NCBI GenBank assembly: GCA_900659855.1
Contig: CAACVI010000049.1
Location: 1 to 64,000, forward strand
Length of the DNA stretch: 64,000 nt
Reading direction: 5' to 3'
Origin: Candidatus Desulfarcum epimagneticum
GTDB lineage: Bacteria > Desulfobacterota > Desulfobacteria > Desulfobacterales > CR-1
In this document: piece after piece, positions 16,729 through 25,463 of the stretch
Layout of the letters: each line of letters starts with the position of its first letter
How positions within the stretch are numbered: the first letter of the stretch is position 1
Program-made: the position numbers and the translations under genes
Notes under the pieces: model-generated
Database searches by the model: none
What the model saw: only the letters and a program-made list of their open reading frames with translations
Told to the model about the DNA's origin: nothing

Positions 16729-17724
16729 ATGCGCGCCATTGTGACAGGAATGGGATACTTCACCCCCAAGACCCGATTGTCCAACCATGACCTTGAACGC
16801 ATGGTGGACACCAGCGACGAGTGGATCACCGCCCGGACGGGAATCAAAGAGCGGCGAATACTGGAAAAAGGAAAAGGAACGTCTTATATGGCCGTCAGGG
16901 CGGCCCGGTCCCTTCTGGCCGGCCGGAACATCCCGGCCGATGAAATCGATATGATCATCGTGGCCACCGTCACCCCCGACATGCCGGTGCCCGCCACCGC
17001 GGCCTTTGTCCAGCGGGAGATCAAGGCCTCCAACTGCGGCGGATTCGATTTGAACGGCGGCTGCGCGGGCTTTGTCTGCGCCTTTTCCATCGCCTCCCAG
17101 TTCATCGAAACCGGGAAATACAAAAAAGTCATGGTCATCGGCGCGGACAAGATGAGCGGGATCATCGACTATGAGGACCGCAACACCTGCGTCATTTTCG
17201 GAGACGGCGCGGGCGCCGTTCTGCTGGAGCCCTCGGAGGAAGAGGACGAAGGGGTCCGGGATTTCATCCTGCGGCTGGACGGCTCAGGCGCGGATATGCT
17301 TCGCGTGGATGCCGGCGGCAGCCTTCACCCGGCCACGCGGGAGACTGTGGAAAAGAAAATGCACTATGTCTTCCAGGACGGCAAAGCCGTGTTCAAACAC
17401 GCCGTCAAGGGAATGGCGGATGTCTCGGGCCGCATCCTGGACGAAAACGATCTTTCCCCGGACGACATGGGGCTCCTGGTCCCCCACCAGGCCAATATAC
17501 GCATCATCGACGCGGTTTCCAAAAAACTGGATCTGCCGTCGGAAAAAGTGGCCGTCAACCTGGAGAAATACGGCAACACCACCGCCGCCACCATCCCCAT
17601 CGCCCTGGCCGAGGCCTATGAAGAGGGAAAAATCGAAAAAGGCGACTGGGTGGTGATCTCGGCTTTCGGAGCGGGCTTCACATGGGGAAGCGCCCTTTTT
17701 AAATGGGCCATGGACAAACCGTGA
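16729..17724 (+). CDS. fabH: 3-oxoacyl-ACP synthase III
   Basis: FabH starts fatty-acid synthesis by condensing an acyl-CoA, usually acetyl-CoA, with malonyl-ACP. The 331-residue product has the catalytic triad: Cys112 in GGCAGF, His253 in VPHQAN and Asn283 in KYGNTT. The N-terminal VTGMGYFTP and DEWITARTGIKERR are typical. The ATG at 16729 is chosen because AAGG lies eight bases upstream; a TTG two codons earlier is the alternative. The gene overlaps glnE. No other fab genes are near. Confidence 0.95.
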   Translation: MRAIVTGMGYFTPKTRLSNHDLERMVDTSDEWITARTGIKERRILEKGKGTSYMAVRAARSLLAGRNIPADEIDMIIVATVTPDMPVPATAAFVQREIKASNCGGFDLNGGCAGFVCAFSIASQFIETGKYKKVMVIGADKMSGIIDYEDRNTCVIFGDGAGAVLLEPSEEEDEGVRDFILRLDGSGADMLRVDAGGSLHPATRETVEKKMHYVFQDGKAVFKHAVKGMADVSGRILDENDLSPDDMGLLVPHQANIRIIDAVSKKLDLPSEKVAVNLEKYGNTTAATIPIALAEAYEEGKIEKGDWVVISAFGAGFTWGSALFKWAMDKP

Positions 17725-20576
17725 CCCCGGATTCCTCCAGTATCCCCGGGGACCCTGGGGGCCTTTTTCCCGGGGAAGCCGACGCCGATTTTCAAAAAGA
17801 GGCGGAAAAAGTCTCGTCCTTCAGCGACTTTGTGTCCGGATACATGGCCCGGAGCCCAAAGGCCTTTTCCCGTCTTGTAAAAAGCGGAGACCTCCACGCG
17901 CCTTACCCCCCCGGGGAATACGAAAAACGCCTGAGCGCCCTGCTCCCCGGGTCCCAGGACCCTCCCATCGCCTTTCCGGACCTTCAGCGGCTTTTACGAC
18001 AATTCAGAAACCGGGAAATGGTTCGAATCGCCTGGCGGGATCTGTCGGACCGGGCCGACCTGTTTGAGACCATGCGCGGTCTTTCCGACCTGGCCGACGC
18101 CTGCCTGGATTTGCCCCTGTCCCTTTTGACCCGGGACCTGTCCGCCAAATGGGGGACCCCGGTTTCCGCGGACAAAACGCCCCAGGGAATGGTGGTCCTG
18201 GGGATGGGAAAGCTCGGGGGCCGGGAGCTGAACTTTTCCTCGGACATCGACCTGATATTCGCCCACCCGGAGCCGGGCCGGACCTCGGGCGGAGAAAAAA
18301 CCATTGAAAACGAAGAGTTCTTCAACCGCCTGGCCACCCTTTTGACCCGGGCGCTGGGAGAGAAAACCCCGGACGGATTTGTGTTCAGGATCGATCTGAG
18401 ACTTCGTCCCCACGGGGAGAGCGGCCCGATGGTCATGAGCTTCGGGGCCATGGAGGATTATTACCAGCGCCACGGCCGGGAATGGGAGCGCTACGCCATG
18501 ATCAAGGCCCGGGTGGCGGCCGGGGATAAAATCGCGGGCCGTCGGCTCATGGACACGCTCAAACCCTTTGTTTTCCGGCGTTACCTTGACTTCGGCGCCT
18601 TTGAGTCCTTAAGGGACATGAAACACATGATCTCCCTGGATGTGAAACGCAAAAAAATGGCGGCCAACATCAAGCTGGGCCCCGGCGGCATACGGGAGGT
18701 GGAATTTTTCGGCCAGGTGTTTCAGCTGATCCGGGGAGGCATATCCCCGGACCTTCAGGACCGGAGCATCCTGAATGTGCTGAGCGTCCTTGAAAAAAAA
18801 GGCCTCATCCCCGCGAAAGTCAGGGAGGAGCTTCACCGGGCGTATGTGTTCCTGCGGATGACGGAAAACCGGCTCCAGGAATTTTCCGATTTAAAAGTCC
18901 ATGACCTTCCCCGGGACCCTTCGGGCCGAAAACGGCTGGCCGCTTCCCTGGGTTTTTCGGAGTGGGACGTTTTTGAATCAGCCCTGGGGGAAAAAATGGC
19001 CGACGTCCACCACCATTTCAGCCGGCTTTTGACCCCGGAAGATGAAAAAAAAGACACAGACCCGGGCCTGGACGCCTTGAAAAGCGTGTGGCGCCGCCCC
19101 GGGGACGATTCGGCGGCCGGGGCCGCTCTTAAGGCGGCGGGCTATCCCGACCCCGGGGCCGTGCTGGACCGGCTCAAAGGATTAAAGGGATCGGCGGCCA
19201 CCCGGTCCCTGGGATCGGGAGCGCGGAAACTTCTGGACCGGCTGGTCCCGGCCGCGCTCAAAGAAACATCCACGGCGCCCGACCCTTCGTCGGCCGCCGT
19301 GCGAATCCTGGATTTTATCCACGCCATTGAAAGACGGGCCTGTTACCTGTCGCTTCTTGTGGAAAATCCCTCCGCGCTCCGGCATCTCATCCGCCTCTTT
19401 TCGGCCGGCCCGTGGATTTTGTCCTTTGTGTCCAAAAACCCCGCGCTTCTGGACGAGCTTCTGGACCCCCGGACCCTTTACTCGCCCCCGGACCGGACCG
19501 GTCTGAAACAAAGGATGGACTCTGTGGCCGGCGCCCTGGACCCGGATGATCTGGAGCGCCAGATGGAGACCCTGGCCATTTTCAGGCAGGTGAACATGCT
19601 TCGGGTGGCGGCGGCCGACATCTCAGGGGCCATCCCCCTTATGAAGGTCAGCGATCATCTTTCCCACATCGCCGGGGCGATTTTGGAGCAGGCGCTGGCG
19701 CTTTGCCGCGACCGCCTTGAAAAAAAACACGGCCGGCCCTCCTGGTCAGACAAAAATCCCCGCCCGGACCGGGGATTCGCCGTGATCGCCTACGGCAAGC
19801 TCGGAGGCCTGGAGCTGGGATACGCCTCGGACATCGACCTGGTTTTCCTTCATTGCGCCGAGCCCGGGGAAACCGGCGGCCCGGACCGCCCCATGGACAA
19901 CGCCCAGTTCTTCGCCCGCCTGGGCCAGCGGATCATCACCATGCTCACCTCCCGCACAGCGGCGGGGAACATCTATGAGATCGACATGCGGCTGCGGCCC
20001 AGCGGCTCGGCCGGGGCCCTGGTGAGCCACATCGACGCCTTTCGGGAGTACCATTTAAACCGCGCCTGGACATGGGAAGCCCAGGCCATGGTCCGGGCCA
20101 GGGCCATCTGCGGCGATCCGGAGCTGATGGACCGGTTTTCAGAAATTCGCAAAGAGGCCCTTTGCCGGCCCCGGCGAACCGCCGATCTGCGCCGGGAGGT
20201 CGCTGACATGCGGGAACGGATGCGCCAAACCCGGATCAAGAAAAAAGACGGCCATTTCGACATCAAGCAGGGCGAAGGCGCCCTGGTGGACATCGAGTTC
20301 ATCGTCCAGTTTCTCACCCTTTTAAAGGCCCGTGAAAAACCCGGGCTTGCGGCCTTCACCGACAATGTGCGCCTCATCGGCGCCCTGATGGAGACCCGGG
20401 TCATCAGCCCGAACGCGGCCCATTCCCTGAGACACGCCTGCCTGGCCTTCCGCTCTCTCATTCACCGGCTCAACCTCCGGGAAGCGCCCGGCCTTTTGCC
20501 GGAAGAGCGTTTCCAGCCGATGCGCCAAAGGGTCCGCCGCGTGTGGAACGCCGTTTTCGGCCCCAGCGGCCCTTAA
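17703..20576 (+). CDS. glnE: glutamine synthetase adenylyltransferase/deadenylase
   Basis: A 957-residue protein with two nucleotidyltransferase units, as in GlnE: GMGKLGGRELNFSSDID near residue 164 (deadenylylating half) and AYGKLGGLELGYASDID near 693 (adenylylating half). Each is followed by a helical GlnD-like UTase domain. It adds or removes AMP on glutamine synthetase in response to PII state, controlling nitrogen assimilation. The frame begins at ATG 17703 inside fabH; a GTG at 17721 that overlaps the fabH stop (GTGA) is an equally likely start and would shorten it by six residues. Confidence 0.94.
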   Translation: MGHGQTVTPDSSSIPGDPGGLFPGEADADFQKEAEKVSSFSDFVSGYMARSPKAFSRLVKSGDLHAPYPPGEYEKRLSALLPGSQDPPIAFPDLQRLLRQFRNREMVRIAWRDLSDRADLFETMRGLSDLADACLDLPLSLLTRDLSAKWGTPVSADKTPQGMVVLGMGKLGGRELNFSSDIDLIFAHPEPGRTSGGEKTIENEEFFNRLATLLTRALGEKTPDGFVFRIDLRLRPHGESGPMVMSFGAMEDYYQRHGREWERYAMIKARVAAGDKIAGRRLMDTLKPFVFRRYLDFGAFESLRDMKHMISLDVKRKKMAANIKLGPGGIREVEFFGQVFQLIRGGISPDLQDRSILNVLSVLEKKGLIPAKVREELHRAYVFLRMTENRLQEFSDLKVHDLPRDPSGRKRLAASLGFSEWDVFESALGEKMADVHHHFSRLLTPEDEKKDTDPGLDALKSVWRRPGDDSAAGAALKAAGYPDPGAVLDRLKGLKGSAATRSLGSGARKLLDRLVPAALKETSTAPDPSSAAVRILDFIHAIERRACYLSLLVENPSALRHLIRLFSAGPWILSFVSKNPALLDELLDPRTLYSPPDRTGLKQRMDSVAGALDPDDLERQMETLAIFRQVNMLRVAAADISGAIPLMKVSDHLSHIAGAILEQALALCRDRLEKKHGRPSWSDKNPRPDRGFAVIAYGKLGGLELGYASDIDLVFLHCAEPGETGGPDRPMDNAQFFARLGQRIITMLTSRTAAGNIYEIDMRLRPSGSAGALVSHIDAFREYHLNRAWTWEAQAMVRARAICGDPELMDRFSEIRKEALCRPRRTADLRREVADMRERMRQTRIKKKDGHFDIKQGEGALVDIEFIVQFLTLLKAREKPGLAAFTDNVRLIGALMETRVISPNAAHSLRHACLAFRSLIHRLNLREAPGLLPEERFQPMRQRVRRVWNAVFGPSGP

Positions 20577-20602
20577 TGGCCCCTTCCGGACAGGGGACGA
20601 AC

Positions 20603-20625
20603 TTTGACGGCGTCGTAAAAAATCC
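20603..20625. repeat. short copy of dispersed repeat (GTCGTAAAAAATCC core)
   Basis: GACGGCGTCGTAAAAAATCC lies in the 112-base gap after glnE and matches, in the opposite orientation, the outer arm of the elements at 5311-5432 and 10450-10504. A related GGCGTCGTAAAAATCC lies at about 25373-25388. Confidence 0.65.
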
Positions 20626-20688
20626 GATATTTTTTTTCGCCGTTTTATGGTATATACACACGACAAAATCCATCATAAGGAGTCCAAT

Positions 20689-20853
20689 ATGAAAGATCTG
20701 CTGATTGTTGTGGCCATCATCGGCCTGTGGTATCTCATGCAGGCGGTGATCCTGCCGAAAATGGGCATTTCCACATGAGTGAGGGACGCCTGTCAGGTGA
20801 CAGACCCGAAGGAAAAAACGGAAAAGCCCCAAATCACAGACCGGAGCCAATGA
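20689..20853 (+). CDS. candidate 54-residue membrane-anchored selenoprotein (TGA at 20776 read as selenocysteine)
   Basis: A strong ribosome site (AAGGAG, 20678-20683) precedes ATG 20689. The frame encodes a short N-terminal membrane helix (about residues 3-22), then PKMGIST, a TGA at 20776-20778, and 24 more codons beginning VRDACQV, ending at TGA 20851-20853. That second stop overlaps the mpl ATG as ATGA, a normal coupling arrangement. Immediately after the first TGA lies a hairpin with apical loop AGGU at a distance matching known bacterial SECIS elements. The product would carry Sec30 and Cys35 (U-x4-C) on a membrane tether, suggesting a redox role. The alternative is a 29-residue peptide ending at 20778, with mpl starting at 20775. 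Function is unknown. Confidence 0.6.
20783..20807 (+). promoter_or_regulatory. SECIS-like hairpin after the in-frame TGA
   Basis: Inner stem CTGTC/GACAG (20790-20794 with 20799-20803) closes loop AGGT (20795-20798). Outer GGG/CCC pairs (20783-20785 with 20805-20807) extend it with an asymmetric internal loop. The apical loop begins 16 bases after the TGA. The Escherichia coli fdhF SECIS places its AGGUCU loop 17 bases after the UGA, so spacing and loop start are close to the known SelB-binding element. Confidence 0.55.
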
Positions 20854-22271
20854 CGGCCGGACGAAACCGGATTCCGGAAAACGTCCAAAAAATCCATCTC
20901 ATCGGAGCGTGCGGGACCGGCATGGGCGCGCTGGCCTGCATGCTCAAAGACCGGGGCCATGACGTCACGGGGTCGGATGAAAACGTCTATCCCCCCATGA
21001 GCGATTTTCTGGCCCGAAAAAACATTCCCGTGACCAACGCCTACTCCCCCCGGAATCTTTCCCCGGCCCCGGACCTCGTGGTGGTGGGCAACACGGTGAG
21101 AAAAGACAACCCCGAGGCCCGGGAACTCCGGCGTCTCGGGCTTTTTTTCTGCTCCATGCCCCAGGCCGTCTCCCACTTTATGGCCGCCGGGAAAACATCC
21201 ATCGTGGCGGCGGGCTCCCACGGAAAAACCACCACCTCGTCCCTCGCGGCGTGGATCCTCCATGAGGCCGGGCTGGACCCCTCCTTTATGATCGGGGGGA
21301 TCCTGGGCAATTTTGACTCCAACCACCGGGACGGCAAAGGCCCCCACATCGTCATCGAAGGCGACGAGTACGACACGGCCTTTTTCGACAAGGGCTCCAA
21401 ATTCCTTCACTACGCCCCGGACATCGCCATCCTCACATCCGTGGAGTTTGATCACGCAGACATTTTCACAGACCTGGACCATGTCATGGCCGCCTTTGAC
21501 GCCTTTATCTCCATCCTGCCGCCTGACGGAACCCTTCTGGCCTTTGACGGCGACGAAAACATCGCCCGCCTGCTCGCGGGACGGGACCGCCCCTCGGAGC
21601 TGTACGGCCTGAAACGGCGCTCCCCCTGGAGCCTGGGACGCTTTTCCCCGGGGCCGGGAAAATCCTCCTTTTCCGTTTTCCGGCATGGAGAGTTTTTCGG
21701 CGACTTCCGCATTCCCATGGTGGGCCGCCACAACATGTTAAACGCCCTGGCCGCCATCGCCGCGGCCCATCTTTTGGGCGTTCCCCGGCGAATTATCAAA
21801 AGCGCCCTGGCCGCGTTCAAGGGGGTCAAAAGGCGGCAGGAGATTCGCGGGGTCAAAAACGGCGTGACGGTGATAGATGATTTCGCCCACCACCCCACGG
21901 CGGTCCGGGAAACCGTGGACGGGGTGAAATCGGCCTATCCCGGCCGCCGCCTCATCGCGGTGTTCGAGCCCCGGACCCACTCCAGCAGGCGGAACGTGTT
22001 CCAAAGCCATTACCCCCTGTCCTTTGACCGCGCCGATGTCGTGTGCGTCCGAAAGCCCCCTTTCCTGGACACGCTGCCCGAAAAGATACGCTTTTCATCC
22101 CAAAAGCTGGTCTCGGATCTTCAAAAACGCCAAAAAGAGGCCTTTTATTTCTCCAACGCCGACGCCATCGTGGATTTTATCGCGGCCGGCGCCCGGCCCG
22201 GGGATATCGCGCTGGTCATGTCAAACGGCGGCTTTGAGCGCATTCATGAAAAACTGCTGGACCGCCTGTAA
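20850..22271 (+). CDS. mpl: UDP-N-acetylmuramate:L-alanyl-gamma-D-glutamyl-meso-diaminopimelate ligase
   Basis: Mpl recycles cell-wall tripeptide by joining it to UDP-MurNAc. The 473-residue protein has the Mur ligase order: Rossmann-like start KIHLIGACGTGMGALA, P-loop GSHGKTTTSSLAAW, the Mpl-specific EGDEYDTAFFDKGSKFLHY, VEFDHADIF, the central domain with VGRHNMLNALAA, and C-terminal DDFAHHPTAVRETV. Start 20850 places the Rossmann motif close to the N-terminus as in known Mpl, and overlaps the preceding small frame (ATGA). Starts at 20775 and 20727 would add unrelated residues. The pyrophosphate-wall genes murA-G are not in the window, as usual for mpl. Confidence 0.92.
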   Translation: MTAGRNRIPENVQKIHLIGACGTGMGALACMLKDRGHDVTGSDENVYPPMSDFLARKNIPVTNAYSPRNLSPAPDLVVVGNTVRKDNPEARELRRLGLFFCSMPQAVSHFMAAGKTSIVAAGSHGKTTTSSLAAWILHEAGLDPSFMIGGILGNFDSNHRDGKGPHIVIEGDEYDTAFFDKGSKFLHYAPDIAILTSVEFDHADIFTDLDHVMAAFDAFISILPPDGTLLAFDGDENIARLLAGRDRPSELYGLKRRSPWSLGRFSPGPGKSSFSVFRHGEFFGDFRIPMVGRHNMLNALAAIAAAHLLGVPRRIIKSALAAFKGVKRRQEIRGVKNGVTVIDDFAHHPTAVRETVDGVKSAYPGRRLIAVFEPRTHSSRRNVFQSHYPLSFDRADVVCVRKPPFLDTLPEKIRFSSQKLVSDLQKRQKEAFYFSNADAIVDFIAAGARPGDIALVMSNGGFERIHEKLLDRL

Positions 22272-22383
22272 GCCCGGGGGGCATCCCTGTCCCTTTGAAG
22301 GCATGGGGCGTGTCCGACCCCTGCCATGTCAAGATTTTTTCCTTATTTTTCCTTTTTTTTCCTAATTTATGCCACCATAGTCA

Positions 22384-22412
22384 TTGCCTGAGCCCGCCTA
22401 AAAAAATATAAA
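22384..22412 (+). promoter_or_regulatory. candidate sigma70-type promoter of the PAS histidine kinase
   Basis: TTGCCT at 22384-22389 and TATAAA at 22407-22412 are 17 bases apart, in a 196-base gap after mpl and about 55 bases before the kinase start. The gap upstream is T-rich (22326-22370) and could hold a weak terminator for mpl, but I see no clear stem. Confidence 0.45.
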
Positions 22413-22467
22413 GAGCCCATGAAGCGTTTTTTATTTCACACAAAGGCCTCACGGCCCCGGGGGAAAA

Positions 22468-23640
22468 ATGACACATGAAAAGAAAACCGGCCCGGATGAT
22501 GATTTTTCGTCATCCGGGGAGCTTTTCGCCGCCATTATGAATCACACCCGCCAGGCCATGTTCTGGCAGGACCCAAACCTGGCTCATTCGGGATGCAACC
22601 GGGAGTTCGCCCATGCCTCGGGAATTGAAAATCCCGGGGACATGATCGGCAAAACCCTCTTTGAGCTGCCGTTTGAAAAAAAGGACGCGGAATTTTTTCA
22701 CGCCTCCATCCAAAAAGCCCTTTCACGCCAAAGGCCCGTGTCTTTCTTTGAAAAAAAAATCTGTCTGAAGGGAAAAGAGCGGCCGTTGAATATCAAGTTC
22801 ATTCCCTTAAACGGCCCCGGGAAAAAGGAGTCCGCCGGGGTTCTGTGCGTCTGGCAGGACATGTCTGAAAAAAATGGGGAAGAGAAAAAAACCGCGGAAA
22901 TGAAAAAAAAGTTCCTTCAATCCTGCCGGCTCGCCGCGCTGGGGGAGATGACGGCGGGCATCGCCCATGAAATGAACCAGCCGCTGTCCATTATCAACGC
23001 GGCGGCCGGGGGGATTTCGGAGTATTTTTCCACAAAAGAAGACGGCGGCGTTATGAAAAAATCCTGCGACAAGATCCTTCGCCAGCTGGACCGCGTTTAT
23101 TCCATCACGGAGACGATCAACTCCTTTGCCCGGAAAAACGCCGACGCGCCGGGCGTCTCAAACCTCCGGGAGCCGCTGGGACTGGCCCTGTCATTCTTCA
23201 GGGAGCGATTCCGAATGCATGAAATCGCCGTGGAAATGGACCTGGAAAGGGGGATCCCGCCGGCCGGAGTGGACCCGCAGAAATTCGAGCGAATTGTCAT
23301 CAATCTTTTAAACAACGCTCTTTTCGCGATGAGGGAAAAAGCGAAAAAAGCGCCCGCGGGCTACCGGAAAAAAATATCCATCGCCCTTTCATGGGACCCC
23401 TTTGGGAAACGCGTGGTGTTTGAAGTCCGGGACAACGGCGTGGGAATGGGGGAAGAGACCCTTCAGCGGTGCATGACGCCTTTTTACACCACCAAAAAAA
23501 TGGAGGACGGCATGGGCATGGGACTTGCCATCGTCAATGACATCGCCTCGGAATTTGAAATAGAGGTCGAAATGGAAAGCGTCCAGGGTCAATGGACGGC
23601 GTGCCGGGTTTCAATCCCGGCGGCCGTCCAGAAGCCCTGA
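22468..23640 (+). CDS. PAS-domain sensor histidine kinase
   Basis: A 390-residue soluble kinase without membrane segments. A PAS domain spans about residues 15-130. The dimerisation/phosphoacceptor helix carries AHEMNQPLSII with His167. The ATPase domain shows the N box NLLNNALFAMRE near 277, G1 DNGVGMG near 325 and GMGMGLAI near 350. The H-box type and the LREPLGLALSFFRERF region resemble NtrB/DctB-like kinases and the second kinase in this window (57919). No response regulator is adjacent, so it is an orphan. The PAS ligand is unknown. Confidence 0.88.
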   Translation: MTHEKKTGPDDDFSSSGELFAAIMNHTRQAMFWQDPNLAHSGCNREFAHASGIENPGDMIGKTLFELPFEKKDAEFFHASIQKALSRQRPVSFFEKKICLKGKERPLNIKFIPLNGPGKKESAGVLCVWQDMSEKNGEEKKTAEMKKKFLQSCRLAALGEMTAGIAHEMNQPLSIINAAAGGISEYFSTKEDGGVMKKSCDKILRQLDRVYSITETINSFARKNADAPGVSNLREPLGLALSFFRERFRMHEIAVEMDLERGIPPAGVDPQKFERIVINLLNNALFAMREKAKKAPAGYRKKISIALSWDPFGKRVVFEVRDNGVGMGEETLQRCMTPFYTTKKMEDGMGMGLAIVNDIASEFEIEVEMESVQGQWTACRVSIPAAVQKP

Positions 23641-23652
23641 TGACGCGGCGCG

Positions 23653-25350
23653 TCAGTGAAGGTCGTACACCACGACGGCGCTGGAGCCTTTTTTAAACAG
23701 ACGGCTCCGCTTCATGACCACGGCCGCCACCACCTCCATCTTCCCGTCGTTGTCCAGATCGCCCACGGCAAAATCGCAGATGTACCCGGACAGCTTCTTC
23801 GTGGACCATATGGGCGAAAGCCCAAGTCCGTCCCATGAAAGAGACTCAAACTGTCCCCGGTTGTAGAAACGGTACTTGGTGAAAACCCGACCCGCCTTGG
23901 AGTCGTTTTTCACCGTGATCACCTCCTGGGAGCCGTTTCGGTCCATGTCGGTCAGAAGAATTCGCTGGGGCAGGTAAACCCGATTGGCGGACTCTGTTTT
24001 CCCCGAGTCGTCCAGGTGGCTTTCGCTTCCGCCGTAATGGTCCTCGCTTTTCCATTCCCTGGCTCCGGAGTCGTCAAACACCCGGATGTAATCGTCCTTG
24101 CCCATGACAATGGCCCGGACGCGGCCGTCGCCGGCGATGTCCCCCAGGGAGAGCCCGTACAGGAAGGCCGACTTGGGAGCGTTTATCCGGTCCAGAAGCG
24201 AGTAAGCGGCGCCGTCCCAGGCGGCCTCGAAAATTCCAGGCAGGAAAACCTCGCCGATCCCGGCTTTCTGGACCACGAGAATCTCTCCGCGCTCGGGATG
24301 GCGGATGATCCGGTAATAGCGGTTTTTCTCCCGGTGGATATTTTCAAAATCCTTTCCGTTCCACTCCAGAACAAAGGATTCAATGGATTTGGAGTCGGTC
24401 CTGACCCGGGTGATAAATATCTCGGCCCGGCCGTCTTTTTTAATATCGGCCACATCCACCGATATATACTTCTGATGCCTGGGGCCGTCGATCTCTTTGA
24501 CCTTTGAAAATGTCTCACCCTTGATCCGATAGATGTATATTTTCCTTCCGGAAATCATCACTGTCTCGACGTTCCCGTCTCCGTCCACATCTCCCGCGGC
24601 CATGCCCTTGAATTCGTCTTTGAAATTTTTGCTTTTCAAAAATTCAGCGATCTCTTTTTGGGGAAGAGAGACGGCGACGGGGGTGAGTCCGGTCTCCCGG
24701 GAGAGACTGTTTTCCTCCAGCTTCCGGGTTTTGGCGGCGTATTTTTCCTCGGGATGATCGTACGTGTCCTTTTCCGGGGCCGGGGCCTTTTCAACCGGCT
24801 CAACGGCCGGCCCGGACCCAGGCTCGGGCGGCGCGGCCGCCAGGGGCGACGGAACGCCGAACATCTTTTCCCTCACGTCCATGGCCAGCCGGTTGACGCC
24901 CTCGATCACCTCTCCCAGGGTGTCGCACTGTTTGTAAAACAAAACCGGAGATTTTTCGCCGGACACATCCACCGCCCTGGCGTCGATGCTTGACGCTTTT
25001 TCCAGATGGGTGACGCTGCCGTAGATCACGTAATCGGCGCCCAGATCTTTTCCGATCCGAACGACCTCTTCCTGGGTCATCCGGGACAGCAAAGCGCCGG
25101 CAAGGGCTTTGTCCACTTTCTCCCGGGAAACGACCAGGACCTTTTCCTCATTGAAAAAACGGGAAGACAGCATATCGACAATGCCGTTGACCAGGTATGA
25201 GATGTCTTCATTGGAATGAACCTGAAAGGGGAACACCGCCACATGGGCGGGGTCTGAAGGCGCGGCCTTCATGGGGCCCGGGGCCGCCATAAAAAGGGCG
25301 GCGGCCAGAAGACAGAAAATTTTCGCTTTGATATGAAACTTTTTTTTCAA
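23653..25350 (-). CDS. exported FG-GAP/VCBS-repeat protein with a TolB/FlgO-like N-domain
   Basis: A 565-residue secreted protein. The TTG at 25350 is chosen because AAGGAGG precedes it by five bases; it gives a signal peptide ending near APGPMKA. Residues about 30-160 (AHVAVFPFQVHSNEDISYLVNGIVDMLSSRF, LGADYVIYGSVTH) look like the nucleotide-free TolB-N/FlgO-type fold that assembles at the outer membrane. After a Pro-rich linker come FG-GAP-like beta-propeller repeats with calcium-type loops (DVDGDGNVE, DIKKDGRAE, DMDRNGSQE, DLDNDGKME). The partner is unknown. A surface-associated scaffold or binding role is inferred. It converges on the kinase gene with a 12-base gap. Confidence 0.75.
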   Translation of the reverse strand: MKKKFHIKAKIFCLLAAALFMAAPGPMKAAPSDPAHVAVFPFQVHSNEDISYLVNGIVDMLSSRFFNEEKVLVVSREKVDKALAGALLSRMTQEEVVRIGKDLGADYVIYGSVTHLEKASSIDARAVDVSGEKSPVLFYKQCDTLGEVIEGVNRLAMDVREKMFGVPSPLAAAPPEPGSGPAVEPVEKAPAPEKDTYDHPEEKYAAKTRKLEENSLSRETGLTPVAVSLPQKEIAEFLKSKNFKDEFKGMAAGDVDGDGNVETVMISGRKIYIYRIKGETFSKVKEIDGPRHQKYISVDVADIKKDGRAEIFITRVRTDSKSIESFVLEWNGKDFENIHREKNRYYRIIRHPERGEILVVQKAGIGEVFLPGIFEAAWDGAAYSLLDRINAPKSAFLYGLSLGDIAGDGRVRAIVMGKDDYIRVFDDSGAREWKSEDHYGGSESHLDDSGKTESANRVYLPQRILLTDMDRNGSQEVITVKNDSKAGRVFTKYRFYNRGQFESLSWDGLGLSPIWSTKKLSGYICDFAVGDLDNDGKMEVVAAVVMKRSRLFKKGSSAVVVYDLH

Positions 25351-25428
25351 AAAAACCTCCTTCGTTTTTTCACGGCGTCGTAAAAATCCAACATGAAACG
25401 CTCCGGCGTTTCTTAAACGAGTCATAAG

Positions 25429-25457
25429 GGCTCGCTCAAAAATAACTGATTTTTGAG
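25429..25457. repeat. second copy of the GGCTCGCTCAAAAAT palindrome
   Basis: GGCTCGCTCAAAAAT at 25429-25443 is identical to the left arm at 16674. The loop AACTG is the reverse complement of that copy's CAGTT, so this copy is inverted; its right arm is cut short (ATTTTTGAG, 25449-25457). It lies seven bases beyond the gatB stop, in the same gap as a GTCGTAAAAATCC repeat, and could act as a hairpin at the end of the gatB transcript. Confidence 0.75.
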
Positions 25458-25463
25458 AAAACC

